A DNA stretch of 64,000 nt from Wocania_A sp965224845 (lineage in GTDB: Bacteria > Bacteroidota > Bacteroidia > Flavobacteriales > Flavobacteriaceae). A model generated the notes under the pieces. The model saw only the letters and a list, made by a program, of their open reading frames with translations, had not been told where the DNA came from and did not search any database. This document shows, one piece after another, positions 53,663-62,692 of this stretch (position 1 is its first letter; each line of letters begins with the position of its first letter). The position numbers and the translations under genes were made by a program. The stretch lies in assembly GCA_965224845.1 (NCBI GenBank), contig CBDDAJ010000013.1, positions 62,001-126,000 on the forward strand. Direction: 5' to 3'.

Positions 53663-54179
53663 CTTCTACAGATTGATTGTTATTTAAAGGTTGTATTAAT
53701 TGTATCCAATTGTCGCCATCATCTTCAATTGAAATTGAAACATTTTTAAAAACGGTTTTATAGCCGCAAGCCCGCGACACGTAAACTTCTTCTCTGGCAT
53801 AGCTTATAGTAATCTTGTCTTGATTACCATCATAAAAGTCATCCGTTGTATCATCTGGAGTACCATTATCATTTACTGTAGCCTCATTTATAAACACATA
53901 TTGTGTGGAGCCTTCATGAGTTTTTAAAGGCAGCGTTATATTATCAGTTGTTACTATAGCAAATCCGGGTAAAACATTATCATTTCCTGTGCCGGCAACT
54001 ACCAGTCCAAAGATATTTTTTTTATTGTCTTGATTATTAATATCAAAAGCATCAATAATTAAACTTGGTGTAGTTGGTGTACTGGCGGGACATAAATCGT
54101 CTCGTTCACAGCTTGCTGTAATCCCAATCATTAAGATAATAATTGGCAAAAAAAGGAATTTTAGATATTTCATTTTCAT
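53628..54179 (-). CDS. DUF6452 family lipoprotein
   Basis: 183 residues. Lipobox in MIGITASC (Cys24). Beta-rich body: CERDDLCPASTPTTPSLIIDAFD, followed by FATVNDNGTPDDTTDDFYDG-type acid loops and YVSRACGYKT near the end. Recognised as the DUF6452 partner of DUF6048. Function unknown; the pair probably forms an envelope complex. Overlaps the DUF6048 gene by 35 bases, so translation is coupled. Confidence 0.8.
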   Translation of the reverse strand: MKMKYLKFLFLPIIILMIGITASCERDDLCPASTPTTPSLIIDAFDINNQDNKKNIFGLVVAGTGNDNVLPGFAIVTTDNITLPLKTHEGSTQYVFINEATVNDNGTPDDTTDDFYDGNQDKITISYAREEVYVSRACGYKTVFKNVSISIEDDGDNWIQLIQPLNNNQSVEDETTAHFNLFH

Positions 54180-54222
54180 TTTTTACAAATAAACGAATTA
54201 ACAACTAAACGCATACATATCT

Positions 54223-55635
54223 TTATCGTTTTTCAAGTAATACTACATTTTCTACATGAAATGTTTGTGGAAACATATCTACCGCTTGTGTTTTGGTAAC
54301 CTTATACAAACTATCCATTAATGCTAAATCTCTAGCTTGAGTGGCACTATTACAACTAACGTAAACCACTTTTTTGGGTGCTATATTTAAAATTTGTTGC
54401 ACAACAGCTGCATGCATACCATCACGTGGCGGATCGGTAATAATAATATCGGGTTGTCCATGCGTATTAATAAACTCGGTATTAAAAACGTGTTTCATAT
54501 CTCCAACAAAGAATTCAACGTTTTTAATGTTATTTAATTGTGCATTCTCTTTGGCAGCTGTAATAGCATCAGGAACAGCTTCTACACCAACAACTTTACG
54601 CGCTTTTTTTGCAATAAACTGGGCAATGGTTCCTGTGCCAGTATATAAATCGTAAACAAGCTCGTTTCCTGTTAAACCAGCAAAATTGCGTGTTATTTTA
54701 TATAATTCAAAGGCCTGATGAGAATTGGTTTGGTAAAACGATTTTGCATTTATTTTAAATTGCAAGCCTTCCATTTCTTCAAAAATATGGTCAGCACCTT
54801 TATAGCAAATAACCTCCTGATCGTATATGGTGTCGTTTGCTTTTCCGTTTATAACATATTGCAAAGAAGTTATCTCCGGAAATGATTTAGCAACAAAATC
54901 TAACAATAACTCACGTTTGGTTTTATTTTCTTTAAAGAACTGAATCATTACCATAATATCTCCGGTACTTGATGTACGAATCATCATGGTTCGCAATAAC
55001 CCTGTTTGATTTCTTGTATTGAAAAATGCTAAATCATTTTCAATAGCAAATTGTTTTACGGCATTCCTTATGGCATTAGATGGATCTGCTTGTAAGTGGC
55101 ACTTCTTCACATCTAAAATCTTGTCCCACATCCCTGGAATATGGAAACCCAAAGCATTTCTGTCTCCCAAATCTTCATCCGATTGTACTTCTTCAAAAGT
55201 TAACCAGCGCGAATCGCTAAAAGAAAACTCCATTTTATTTCTGTAGAAATACTGATTTGCTGAACCTAAAATTGGGGTTACTTCCGGGAGTTCAATATGC
55301 CCCAAGCGTGTTAAATTATTAGCAACCTCTTTTTGCTTGTAAAATAACTGATGTGCATAGTCCATATTTTGCCATTTGCAGCCACCACAGGTTCCAAAAT
55401 GCTCGCAAGCTGGTGTTGTTCTTTTATCTGATAATTTATGAAATGCTGTAGCTTTTCCTTCGTAATAAGCTTTTCGCTTTTTAAAAGTTTGTACATCTAC
55501 CACATCGCCAGGAACTGCATTTGATAAAAAGATGATTTTACCATCTGGAGCTTTAGCAACGGTTTTTCCTTTAGCTCCGGCATCAATAACTTCTACACGT
55601 TCAAAAATTTGTTTTCTTGATTTTTTTCTAGACAT
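54223..55635 (-). CDS. rlmD: 23S rRNA (uracil-C5)-methyltransferase RlmD
   Basis: 470 residues. A TRAM domain opens the protein (VEVIDAGAKGKTVAKAPDGKIIFLSNAVPGDVVDV, about 12-50). Iron-sulfur cysteines are in CEHFGTCGGCKWQ (about 77-89). The methyltransferase part has LVYDLYTGTGTIAQFIA, VGVEAVPDAI, TDPPRDGMH and the nucleophile region YVSCNSATQARDL. This is the RlmD/RumA family that methylates U1939 of 23S rRNA in E. coli. The downstream DUF6452 gene follows by 43 bases. Confidence 0.92.
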   Translation of the reverse strand: MSRKKSRKQIFERVEVIDAGAKGKTVAKAPDGKIIFLSNAVPGDVVDVQTFKKRKAYYEGKATAFHKLSDKRTTPACEHFGTCGGCKWQNMDYAHQLFYKQKEVANNLTRLGHIELPEVTPILGSANQYFYRNKMEFSFSDSRWLTFEEVQSDEDLGDRNALGFHIPGMWDKILDVKKCHLQADPSNAIRNAVKQFAIENDLAFFNTRNQTGLLRTMMIRTSSTGDIMVMIQFFKENKTKRELLLDFVAKSFPEITSLQYVINGKANDTIYDQEVICYKGADHIFEEMEGLQFKINAKSFYQTNSHQAFELYKITRNFAGLTGNELVYDLYTGTGTIAQFIAKKARKVVGVEAVPDAITAAKENAQLNNIKNVEFFVGDMKHVFNTEFINTHGQPDIIITDPPRDGMHAAVVQQILNIAPKKVVYVSCNSATQARDLALMDSLYKVTKTQAVDMFPQTFHVENVVLLEKR

Positions 55636-55765
55636 GCTGCAAAAATAATAATAGCATTAAATATATGTTGTTTTATTGCTACTAACTTTTAGAGATTTTA
55701 AAAAAATAAAAATAAAATGAACCTTTTATAAAATTTACGGTCTTTATAATATAAAACTTAAGCAA

Positions 55766-56287
55766 ATGCATGTTGTAAACATACATAAACGGAAAATAGA
55801 TCGATCTAAGGCAGAGGTGTATAAATTATTGGATACATTAGCAACTAAAGACGATAAAATTTGGCCTTATGAGAAATGGCCGGCCATTCGGTTTAAAAAC
55901 GGATTAAAAGTAGGATCGGCTGGGGGCCATGGCCCAATAAGGTACACTGTAGCCAGTGTTGATGATACCCATGGTATTGTATTTAATTTTACAAACCCTG
56001 GCTTTCATGGTACACATAGGCTTAAAGTTAAAGCGTTAAACCATTCTGAAGTAGAAATATCGCATACCATAAAAATGAGAACTTCCGGTTTTGCTACATT
56101 TTATTGGCTATTTTTGGTTAAATGGTTTCATGATGCTTTAATTGAAGATGCCTTTGATAAATTAGAAAATCAGTTTTCATCAGAAAAAAAAGTAACAGAA
56201 CACAATTTATGGGTTAAATTTTTAAGAATGCTTAAAAACAAAAAAAGAAAGAGGCACTATAAACCCTATCTAATTGAAAAGAGATAA
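55766..56287 (+). CDS. SRPBCC-family protein
   Basis: 173-residue START/Bet v1-like ligand-binding fold: MHVVNIHKRKIDRSKAEVYKLLDTLATKDDKIWPYEKWP, later GPIRYTVASVDDTHGIVF and HTIKMRTSGFATFYWLFLVKWFHDALIEDAFDKLENQF. The C-terminus is basic (LKNKKRKRHYK). Ligand unknown. The ECF sigma factor gene begins inside its last codons (TTG at 56274), so the two are translationally coupled and may work together. Confidence 0.82.
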   Translation: MHVVNIHKRKIDRSKAEVYKLLDTLATKDDKIWPYEKWPAIRFKNGLKVGSAGGHGPIRYTVASVDDTHGIVFNFTNPGFHGTHRLKVKALNHSEVEISHTIKMRTSGFATFYWLFLVKWFHDALIEDAFDKLENQFSSEKKVTEHNLWVKFLRMLKNKKRKRHYKPYLIEKR

Positions 56288-56825
56288 AGCTATAGATGCC
56301 AGGTTAGTTACGCAATACCTTTCTGGAGATGCAAATGCACTTACAGAATTGGTAAAAAGGTGGCACAGACTGTTTTGCGAAAAAGCATATTGGTTGGTTA
56401 AAGATGCCGATGTTGCTAAAGATATTGCACAAGATAGTTGGAAAACAATTATTGTAAAAATTGATAGGCTACAGGACCCTAAACGGTTTGGATCATGGGC
56501 ATTACGTATTGTTTACACAAAAGCTTTAGATAGTATTAATTTAAGTAAAAGAATACACAATAATTTAGAGCTTTATAAATACCAGCAGGATATACTGACT
56601 GATGAAAATGAAACTAACGAATCATTAAAAAAAGTGCTTTCAAAGGCTATTAAAAACTTAGTAGAGCATCAGCAAGTTGTAATTAAGTTGTTTTATGTTG
56701 AAGACTATTCGTTAAACGAAATTAGTGAGATATTAAATATATCAGTAGGAACAGCAAAATCAAGATTATTCCATGCCAGAGAAAAACTAAAAGACGTATT
56801 AAAAGAAAAACGAAACGATTACTAA
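56274..56825 (+). CDS. ECF-type RNA polymerase sigma factor
   Basis: 183 residues. Sigma region 2 at about 20-80 (LTELVKRWHRLFCEKAYWLVKDADVAKDIAQDSWKTIIVK), region 4 at about 120-175 (LVEHQQVVIKLFYVEDYSLNEISEILNISVGTAKSRLFHAREKLK). The start is a TTG at 56274 within the SRPBCC gene; no ATG fits. No classic anti-sigma gene is seen, but the next gene encodes a one- or two-helix DUF6768 membrane protein, a common partner in this group. Confidence 0.9.
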   Translation: MKRDKAIDARLVTQYLSGDANALTELVKRWHRLFCEKAYWLVKDADVAKDIAQDSWKTIIVKIDRLQDPKRFGSWALRIVYTKALDSINLSKRIHNNLELYKYQQDILTDENETNESLKKVLSKAIKNLVEHQQVVIKLFYVEDYSLNEISEILNISVGTAKSRLFHAREKLKDVLKEKRNDY

Positions 56826-56888
56826 TAGGTTTTTGCTGAGATTTACATGAGGTGTAACCGAAATGCGGAAACTAAAAATAAATTTATT

Positions 56889-57272
56889 ATGAAGAATAAT
56901 ATGGATGATATCGATAAATTGATAAAAGAAACATTAACTCAGGAAGAGGCTAAGTTTTATGATGATTTAGATGAGCAAAATGCGCTTCAGATGGTAGGTG
57001 GATTATTTCAAGGGAAAAACAAATGGTTATTGGTAATGATGAATATTATGACTTTAATTTTTTTCGGACTATTCATTTATTGCTTAGTGCAATTCTTTAA
57101 TGTAGAAGCTACCAAAGATTTGTTAAAGTGGGGGTTAGGAAGTATTGTGTTTATGTTAGGTGTAAGTATATTAAAAGTATTTGCATGGATGCAAATGGAT
57201 AAAAATGCCATTATGCGGGAGCTAAAACGTTTAGAACTACAAGTGTCTTCATTATACCATAAAATTAAATAG
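56889..57272 (+). CDS. DUF6768 family membrane protein
   Basis: 128 residues from ATG 56889 (an upstream ATG at 56847 gives 14 more but has no support). N-terminal soluble segment MKNNMDDIDKLIKETLTQEEAKFYDDLDEQ, two membrane helices (about 45-68 and 75-95), and a C-terminal coiled-coil-like piece (MQMDKNAIMRELKRLELQVSSLYHKIK). DUF6768 proteins follow ECF sigma genes in Bacteroidota; they may act as membrane regulators. 64 bases after the sigma factor gene. Confidence 0.8.
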   Translation: MKNNMDDIDKLIKETLTQEEAKFYDDLDEQNALQMVGGLFQGKNKWLLVMMNIMTLIFFGLFIYCLVQFFNVEATKDLLKWGLGSIVFMLGVSILKVFAWMQMDKNAIMRELKRLELQVSSLYHKIK

Positions 57273-57416
57273 AATTTTAAAACGCCATAAATATTTATTA
57301 ATATTGCACTTCTTAGGGATGATTTCTCTCCCACGCTGCTTTTTCGAACTCTTCGAAAGAATAAAGGTACAGAAGGAATGGTTATTTTACTCGCTAAGCG
57401 AGATTTAATTATTAAT

Positions 57417-57442
57417 GTTTACACTATGCATTAGTGTTAAAC
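57417..57442. promoter_or_regulatory. Imperfect palindrome before rocD
   Basis: GTTTACACTA-TGCAT-TAGTGTTAAAC is a near-perfect inverted repeat (one extra A in the right arm), about 42 bases before the rocD start. CTCGCT-A-AGCGAG lies at about 57390-57402. They may be operators or hairpins in the leader. Confidence 0.4.
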
Positions 57443-57483
57443 GGTGCCTTTTATATAGGCATTAAACCTTAAATTATTTTAAA

Positions 57484-58728
57484 ATGGCTGTTTTAGACCA
57501 CATTACATCGCAAGAAGCGATGGCATTAGAAAACAAATATGGTGCTCAAAATTATCATCCGCTACCAGTAGTATTAAGTAGAGGAGAAGGCGTACATGTT
57601 TGGGACGTAGAAGGTAAGCAATATTATGATTTTTTATCGGCTTATTCATCTGTAAATCAGGGGCATTGTCACCCGAAAATTGTTAATGCTTTAACCAAGC
57701 AATCGCAAACACTTACATTAACTTCGCGTGCGTTTTATAACGATATGCTAGGGAAATATGAAAAGTATGTTACTGAATATTTTGGCTTTGATAAAGTATT
57801 ACCAATAAATACAGGAGCTGAAGCTGTTGAAACTGCATTAAAGGTATGTAGAAAATGGGCTTACGAAGTTAAAGGTGTTGATACAAATAAGGCAAAAATT
57901 ATTGTTTGTAAAAACAATTTCCATGGGCGAACAACTACTATCATTTCATTTTCTAACGATCCTGTAGCCCGAAAAAACTTTGGCCCTTATACCGATGGAT
58001 TTATTAAAATTGAATACGACAACCTTCAAGCTTTGGAGGAAGCTCTAGAGAGTAGTTCGGAAATTGCTGGATTTTTAGTAGAGCCTATACAAGGTGAGGC
58101 TGGGGTTTATGTTCCAAGTGAAGGTTATTTGGCAAAAGCAAAAGCTTTATGCGAAAAATATAATGTACTATTTATAGCAGATGAAGTACAAACAGGTATT
58201 GCCAGAACCGGAAGAATGTTAGCAGTTGATCATGAAAATGTTAAACCAGACATTTTGGTTTTAGGGAAGGCATTAAGTGGAGGCATATATCCCGTATCTG
58301 CAGTATTGGCAAATAATGAGATCATGAATGTTATTAGGCCAGGAAACCACGGTAGTACTTATGGAGGTAATCCTATAGCTGCAGCTGTAGCCATTGCAGC
58401 TTTGGAAGTTGTAAAAGAAGAACAACTTACTGAAAATGCAGAGCGCTTAGGCATACTATTCCGATCTGAAATGAACAAATATATTGAGCAAAGTAATATT
58501 GTTAACTTGGTTAGAGGGAAAGGCCTTTTAAATGCTATTCTAATTAATGATGATGAAGATAGCGATACTGCCTGGAATATTTGTTTGGCATTACGCGATA
58601 ATGGTTTACTTGCCAAACCAACTCATGGAAATATTATCCGTTTTGCGCCACCTTTAGTAATGACAGAAGACCAATTATTAGATTGTGTTGCTATTATTAC
58701 TAAAACATTGAAACCATTTGAAAATTAG
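57484..58728 (+). CDS. rocD: Ornithine aminotransferase
   Basis: 414-residue class III PLP aminotransferase that turns ornithine and 2-oxoglutarate into glutamate semialdehyde and glutamate. Seen: NYHPLPVVLSRGEGVHVWDVEGKQYYDFLSAYSSVNQGH near the start (with the ornithine-aminotransferase Tyr), NTGAEAVETALK, FIADEVQTGIARTGR and the Schiff-base lysine Lys262 in LVLGKALSGGIYPVSA. Length and motifs match RocD rather than ArgD. The DUF5362 gene follows 5 bases on. Arginine and proline metabolism. Confidence 0.95.
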   Translation: MAVLDHITSQEAMALENKYGAQNYHPLPVVLSRGEGVHVWDVEGKQYYDFLSAYSSVNQGHCHPKIVNALTKQSQTLTLTSRAFYNDMLGKYEKYVTEYFGFDKVLPINTGAEAVETALKVCRKWAYEVKGVDTNKAKIIVCKNNFHGRTTTIISFSNDPVARKNFGPYTDGFIKIEYDNLQALEEALESSSEIAGFLVEPIQGEAGVYVPSEGYLAKAKALCEKYNVLFIADEVQTGIARTGRMLAVDHENVKPDILVLGKALSGGIYPVSAVLANNEIMNVIRPGNHGSTYGGNPIAAAVAIAALEVVKEEQLTENAERLGILFRSEMNKYIEQSNIVNLVRGKGLLNAILINDDEDSDTAWNICLALRDNGLLAKPTHGNIIRFAPPLVMTEDQLLDCVAIITKTLKPFEN

Positions 58729-58733
58729 AATTT

Positions 58734-59189
58734 ATGGAGCAAAAATCAGCTTTTGAAAGCTTTGAACTGGAGGTAAATGATGACATTAAAGTATTGTTAA
58801 AAGAAACAGCATCATGGACTTACTTTCTGTCTATCCTAGGTTTTATAGGAATAGGGCTTATGGTGATTTTTGGAATCTTTTTTGGTGCCATAACGAATTC
58901 TGGAGCATTGGGAGCTAATAATCCTTATGAGACTATGGGGTTTTCAATGGGGTATTTCGGGTTTGTTTATATAGTAATGGCATTAATTTATTTTTTTCCG
59001 GTGCTGTATTTATTTAATTTTTCAAAAAAGATGAAGCGTGCTTTAAGTCATACTAATAAAGCAGATTTTAAATCTGCTTTTACAAACTTAAAATCACATT
59101 ACAAGTTTATGGGGGTTTTTGCTATTGTAATTATTAGTATTTATGTTTTGGCTTTTATAGTCGGGATGTTTGCAGCAGCTTCATTTTAA
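58734..59189 (+). CDS. DUF5362 family membrane protein
   Basis: 151 residues. Seen: an acidic soluble N-terminus (SFELEVNDDIKVLLKETASWTYFLSILGFIGIG), three membrane helices (about 28-50, 65-90, 122-148) and a loop KKMKRALSHTNKADFKSAFTNLKSHYKFMG that is conserved in the family. Function unknown. It is directly after rocD (5 bases), but a functional link is unproven. Terminator at 59206. Confidence 0.78.
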   Translation: MEQKSAFESFELEVNDDIKVLLKETASWTYFLSILGFIGIGLMVIFGIFFGAITNSGALGANNPYETMGFSMGYFGFVYIVMALIYFFPVLYLFNFSKKMKRALSHTNKADFKSAFTNLKSHYKFMGVFAIVIISIYVLAFIVGMFAAASF

Positions 59190-59205
59190 AAATATATTTT
59201 ATCAA

Positions 59206-59237
59206 AAAAAAAGCGACCAGTTTAGGTCGCTTTTTTT
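59206..59237. terminator. Bidirectional intrinsic terminator
   Basis: AGCGACC (59212-59218) and GGTCGCT (59225-59231) with A-run before and T-run after; the stem extends through the A/T pairs to 11-12 bp. It separates the convergent DUF5362 and CCC-motif genes and can work in both directions. Confidence 0.88.
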
Positions 59238-59255
59238 ATTATTGTAGCACTATTT

Positions 59256-59588
59256 TTATTGATTTTGTTTCATCTCTTCAATCATTTCCATATAGTCTTC
59301 CATCATCGAATCGTATTGCCCGGTAGCTTTCATATAAATAAATACACCAACAATAATTAAGCCTAGCACCAGCCCTATGATTGCAATTATTTTAGCCGTT
59401 TTTACTTGTCCATAATTACTATATAAATCAGGGTTTTCAATGTATTTTTTCTCGTCCTTCTTGGCAAGGAAAAATGCAATTCCAGATAAAATAACACCTC
59501 CAAAACCACTTGTGCAGCAGCATCCGATAAAAGAGACTATGCCCAAAATAATACTTATCGTAGCATTAGGTAATTTTTGTTGTTCCAT
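59256..59588 (-). CDS. CCC-motif membrane protein
   Basis: 110 residues. Two helices, the first starting NATISIILGIVSFIGCCCTSGFGGVILSGIAFFLAKKDEKKY with the diagnostic Cys-Cys-Cys, the second TAKIIAIIGLVLGLIIVGVFIY. The C-terminus is acidic (MMEDYMEMIEEMKQNQ). This type, related to DUF4190, is common in flavobacteria and is often beside a DUF2752 gene, as here (9-base gap). Function unknown. Confidence 0.88.
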   Translation of the reverse strand: MEQQKLPNATISIILGIVSFIGCCCTSGFGGVILSGIAFFLAKKDEKKYIENPDLYSNYGQVKTAKIIAIIGLVLGLIIVGVFIYMKATGQYDSMMEDYMEMIEEMKQNQ

Positions 59589-59597
59589 GTTTTTGTT

Positions 59598-59888
59598 TTA
59601 TTTGATTAGAAAAGTTTTAATTATAAAATTCCCAATGATTATTGTAACATTAAGAATAGCCAAAATAATAATAATTTTATTAGCGTACTTAAAATTTTTA
59701 AATGTATTTATAATAATTACCCCAAAAAGAAGAAAGAGTGTATATATTGCAGGATACATATAAAAGGCATCTATAAAATTCCCCTGGCATATTAAAGAAA
59801 TAGATCGTTGTAAACCACAGCCCATACAATCAAAACCAAAGAGTTTTTTGTTTAAACAGGGTAGCATGTATTCTTCTAAAGATTGCAT
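59598..59888 (-). CDS. DUF2752 domain-containing membrane protein
   Basis: 96 residues. DUF2752 core: LPCLNKKLFGFDCMGCGLQRSISLICQGNFIDAFYMYPAIYTLFLLFGVIIIN, with the C-x-G-C-G-(L)-x-R motif. Two or three membrane helices. Usually paired with a CCC-motif or TM2-like gene; here the CCC-motif gene follows 9 bases on. Metal binding by the cysteines is possible but unproven. Confidence 0.85.
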   Translation of the reverse strand: MQSLEEYMLPCLNKKLFGFDCMGCGLQRSISLICQGNFIDAFYMYPAIYTLFLLFGVIIINTFKNFKYANKIIIILAILNVTIIIGNFIIKTFLIK

Positions 59889-59961
59889 TAAAAAGATTAA
59901 GTTAGACCAAATTTAGACAAAAATGTGAGGAAATGATAGTTTTTTAAAACGAAATAACGTT

Positions 59962-61752
59962 TTAATTTTTATTAACAACCACAATTTTTTTAGTAAATCC
60001 CTGCATATTATCTAAACTAATTCTGGCAATGTATACCCCATCACTTAAAGCTTTGGTAGAGAAGCTGTAGTTTTTTTTACGCTCTAAAACATGCTGGTTA
60101 ATAATTAGTTTTCCAGAGCTATCAAATAAGTTAAAAGTTTTTATAACTAAAGCATTAGGGTTTTTAATGTTCAGTGTAGCGGTAGCATTGTTTTGAAACA
60201 TATCAAAGCCATCAAATGTATTATGATTAACATTTAAGGTTTTATTATTAAAGGTAACTTCAAAGCGATCGTTGTAATTTCCAGCCTCAAGATTCATATC
60301 AAAATCCTGAATTTTTAAATTCACATACAAATCAGTTGTTTTATCATGAATAAAAATAGGTTGATTATTGTCAAAGTTTCTAATGTCAGCTATTCTAATT
60401 CTAACAGGCATGTTTTGCGCTAATTTAATCGTTAAAGGTATTTTTAAAGCTTGATCAAAGGGTAAGGCTTCTGCTAAATAGGTGGCATTATCGTTAGAGA
60501 AATAGGCATCAGAGGCCAGAATATCAGCGGCATTTATTTTCGATTCTAAACCGCGGTCAAATCCCAAGGTAGCTCTATCATGAAAGTTTTCTAAGAGTTG
60601 CCTGGTATAGGTATTATTAAAATCAATATTTAATCTGAAGCGCTTGTAATCGGGATGATTTACAAAGAAATCGTCATGAGACGTTTTAGCCTTTACTTTA
60701 GTATTAGATGTTTTAAAAAACTCGCTATTAGCATGAGTTTCTTTAATATAAACACGATGAGCATTTTTAGCTTTCACCACCCCATCAGCACTACCTTCTA
60801 CCATAAACCCTTGTGCTACAGGAATGTATCGTCTTGGTTGTTTTCCAGAGGGGCTACCACTACCAGCGCCATTAATATTGCCCCCTATATCATAGGTACT
60901 AAAGGTAGCCGGGGTGTAGGTTTCCATAAAAGGCGCAAACTCTTCAATCGTATAGGTAGCATATCCGCCAGAATAATCTACAATGCGATGCGAGTTAACA
61001 TTAGGGTCTTGCTCCCAGTAATGTAGTGTTCCGGTTATGGTATTTCTATTGTCTGTGTCCCATATATAGGCATGGGCATCCATAGCAGAGGGGTATGGAT
61101 TACCTACCAAAGTAAATTGGTTGGTTAATACAGCAACATCAATAGTTCCTGTATTAGGTTTGCCTCTAAAATCGTAGTTTTGATTATCACCAGGGTTATT
61201 AGCACTGGTTCCAGCAGTTCCCTTCATGGTAAAGCCTTCCCCGGGGTTTATAGTAGTATTGCCTAAAACATGTATCCATTCGGAGTATTCGTCTGAAGCA
61301 ATAAACTTCCATATCCAATAAGGTTCAATGTTTAAGGGACTAGCCGATCCATTATAGTTGGCATGATTGAAGGTTACAGGTATTGAACTTGTAAGCCCCG
61401 TAATATCATTTAAAAAAGATATACCAAAAGGGTTATTAACCGTACTGCTAGTTTTACTAGCAATAGGAGAGCACCAATAGTTGTATTCATAAACGCCAAC
61501 ATTGCCGTTTTGGTAAACACTCAATTCGCCTATGCCAGAATTTTTTGTAGCTGCTGTTTCTGTGCCAGTACCTTGAATTAACTGTCCTTGGTTACGTAAA
61601 TATATAGTACTAGCCGCTTCGTTAAGATTTACATCGTTTTCAACAAAAACAATTTCATCGTTTACAAAGATATAGGCACTATTTCTTACTGAAAGTTGAG
61701 CAAAAGACAGGTTATAAGTAAATATAAGAAAAAGGGCAATCCTATAAAACAT
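59962..61752 (-). CDS. T9SS type A sorting-domain protein
   Basis: About 596 residues from ATG 61752 (MFYRIALFLIFTYNLSFAQ, signal peptide); the open frame starts 16 codons earlier but the later start gives a clean signal peptide. The last 80 residues form a C-terminal Por-secretion (type A) domain: NTFDGFDMFQNNATATLNIKNPNALVIKTFNLFDSSGKLII ... YIARISLDNMQGFTKKIVVVNK. It would be exported by the type IX system and fixed to or released from the outer surface. The middle is beta-rich (GNPYPSAMDAHAYIWDTD, KNAHRVYIKETHANSEFFKT). No enzyme motif is seen; likely an adhesin-type surface protein. Confidence 0.88.
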   Translation of the reverse strand: MFYRIALFLIFTYNLSFAQLSVRNSAYIFVNDEIVFVENDVNLNEAASTIYLRNQGQLIQGTGTETAATKNSGIGELSVYQNGNVGVYEYNYWCSPIASKTSSTVNNPFGISFLNDITGLTSSIPVTFNHANYNGSASPLNIEPYWIWKFIASDEYSEWIHVLGNTTINPGEGFTMKGTAGTSANNPGDNQNYDFRGKPNTGTIDVAVLTNQFTLVGNPYPSAMDAHAYIWDTDNRNTITGTLHYWEQDPNVNSHRIVDYSGGYATYTIEEFAPFMETYTPATFSTYDIGGNINGAGSGSPSGKQPRRYIPVAQGFMVEGSADGVVKAKNAHRVYIKETHANSEFFKTSNTKVKAKTSHDDFFVNHPDYKRFRLNIDFNNTYTRQLLENFHDRATLGFDRGLESKINAADILASDAYFSNDNATYLAEALPFDQALKIPLTIKLAQNMPVRIRIADIRNFDNNQPIFIHDKTTDLYVNLKIQDFDMNLEAGNYNDRFEVTFNNKTLNVNHNTFDGFDMFQNNATATLNIKNPNALVIKTFNLFDSSGKLIINQHVLERKKNYSFSTKALSDGVYIARISLDNMQGFTKKIVVVNKN

Positions 61753-61928
61753 AATTTGAGAAACTAGCAATTTACAACAACAAATATAAATGATTTTCAT
61801 TTAATACTTAAAAATATTGTTTATAAACGCATTTTTGACTATGGTTTTTATGCTAATTAACAACGAATTATTTATGTAGAATCTATATTTTAATGTAATT
61901 TGGTTGAACTATTTTTAAGACAGTATTT

Positions 61929-62123
61929 ATGAAATATTTTAATTATATATTGATAGTTTTAGGTGCTATTGTTGCTTTATACGCTAAGGCAGGAAGTGAG
62001 CAAAACCAATATATTTTAATAGCAGGTATTGTATTGTTAATGCTTGGGATTTATAGGATATCCAGAAATATTCCCAGTAAAAATCAGGAAGATGATGAGC
62101 AAGACATGACCAAAGAAGAATAA
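61929..62123 (+). CDS. Small membrane protein
   Basis: 64 residues with two hydrophobic segments (about 5-22 and 28-45) and a charged end KNQEDDEQDMTKEE. I do not recognise the family. It sits 2 bases before the Smr-domain gene, so the two are one transcript, a pairing common in flavobacteria. Confidence 0.7.
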   Translation: MKYFNYILIVLGAIVALYAKAGSEQNQYILIAGIVLLMLGIYRISRNIPSKNQEDDEQDMTKEE

Positions 62124-62125
62124 TT

Positions 62126-62692
62126 ATGGCTTTTAAATTGGGAGATGTAGTATTGGTTTTGGATGAAAATTTATCTGGTGTTGTTAAAAAAATAGCTGAT
62201 GATTTTATTTCGATTGAAACTGATGATGGTTTTTTATTGGAATTTAGAGCTGAGGAACTAGTTAAAAATAATCCTGATAAAACACTTAAGAATGGATTAT
62301 TTGTACATACGAGTATAAATACTGTTATTTCAGAAAAGGAACAGCCCAAAAAGAAAAAAACAAAAAGGGTAAGACCAAAAGAGCGGTACGAACCTGCTTT
62401 AGAAGTTGATTTGCACATCAATCAATTGGTGAAATCTTCTAAAGGGATGACCAATCATGATATGTTAACATTACAACTCGATACAGCTAGGAGGCAGTTA
62501 GATTTTGCAATAAAAAAGCGCATTCAAAAAATTGTATTTATCCATGGAGTTGGTGAAGGTGTTTTAAAAATGGAGCTAGATTACCTCTTTGGGCGCTATA
62601 ATAATGTAAAATTCTATGATGCTAATTACCAAAAATACGGATTAGGGGCTACCGAGGTTTATATTTATCAAAACGTACTTCCTGCTAATTAA
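62126..62692 (+). CDS. Smr/MutS-type domain protein (DUF2027)
   Basis: 188 residues. N-terminal part (FKLGDVVLVLDENLSGVVKKIADDFISIETDDGFLLEFRAEELV) is a DUF2027-like tudor/SH3-type fold; basic linker KKKKTKRVRPK; C-terminal Smr domain with HGVGEGVLKMELDYLFGRY. Smr domains bind or nick nucleic acid and act in ribosome rescue or DNA repair in other bacteria. Its last bases overlap the convergent lipoprotein gene. Confidence 0.86.
   Translation: MAFKLGDVVLVLDENLSGVVKKIADDFISIETDDGFLLEFRAEELVKNNPDKTLKNGLFVHTSINTVISEKEQPKKKKTKRVRPKERYEPALEVDLHINQLVKSSKGMTNHDMLTLQLDTARRQLDFAIKKRIQKIVFIHGVGEGVLKMELDYLFGRYNNVKFYDANYQKYGLGATEVYIYQNVLPAN

Noticed and set aside
61984..62421. Minus-strand open frame of 145 codons
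   Set aside because: It is antisense to the small membrane protein and the Smr gene, both of which have clear support.
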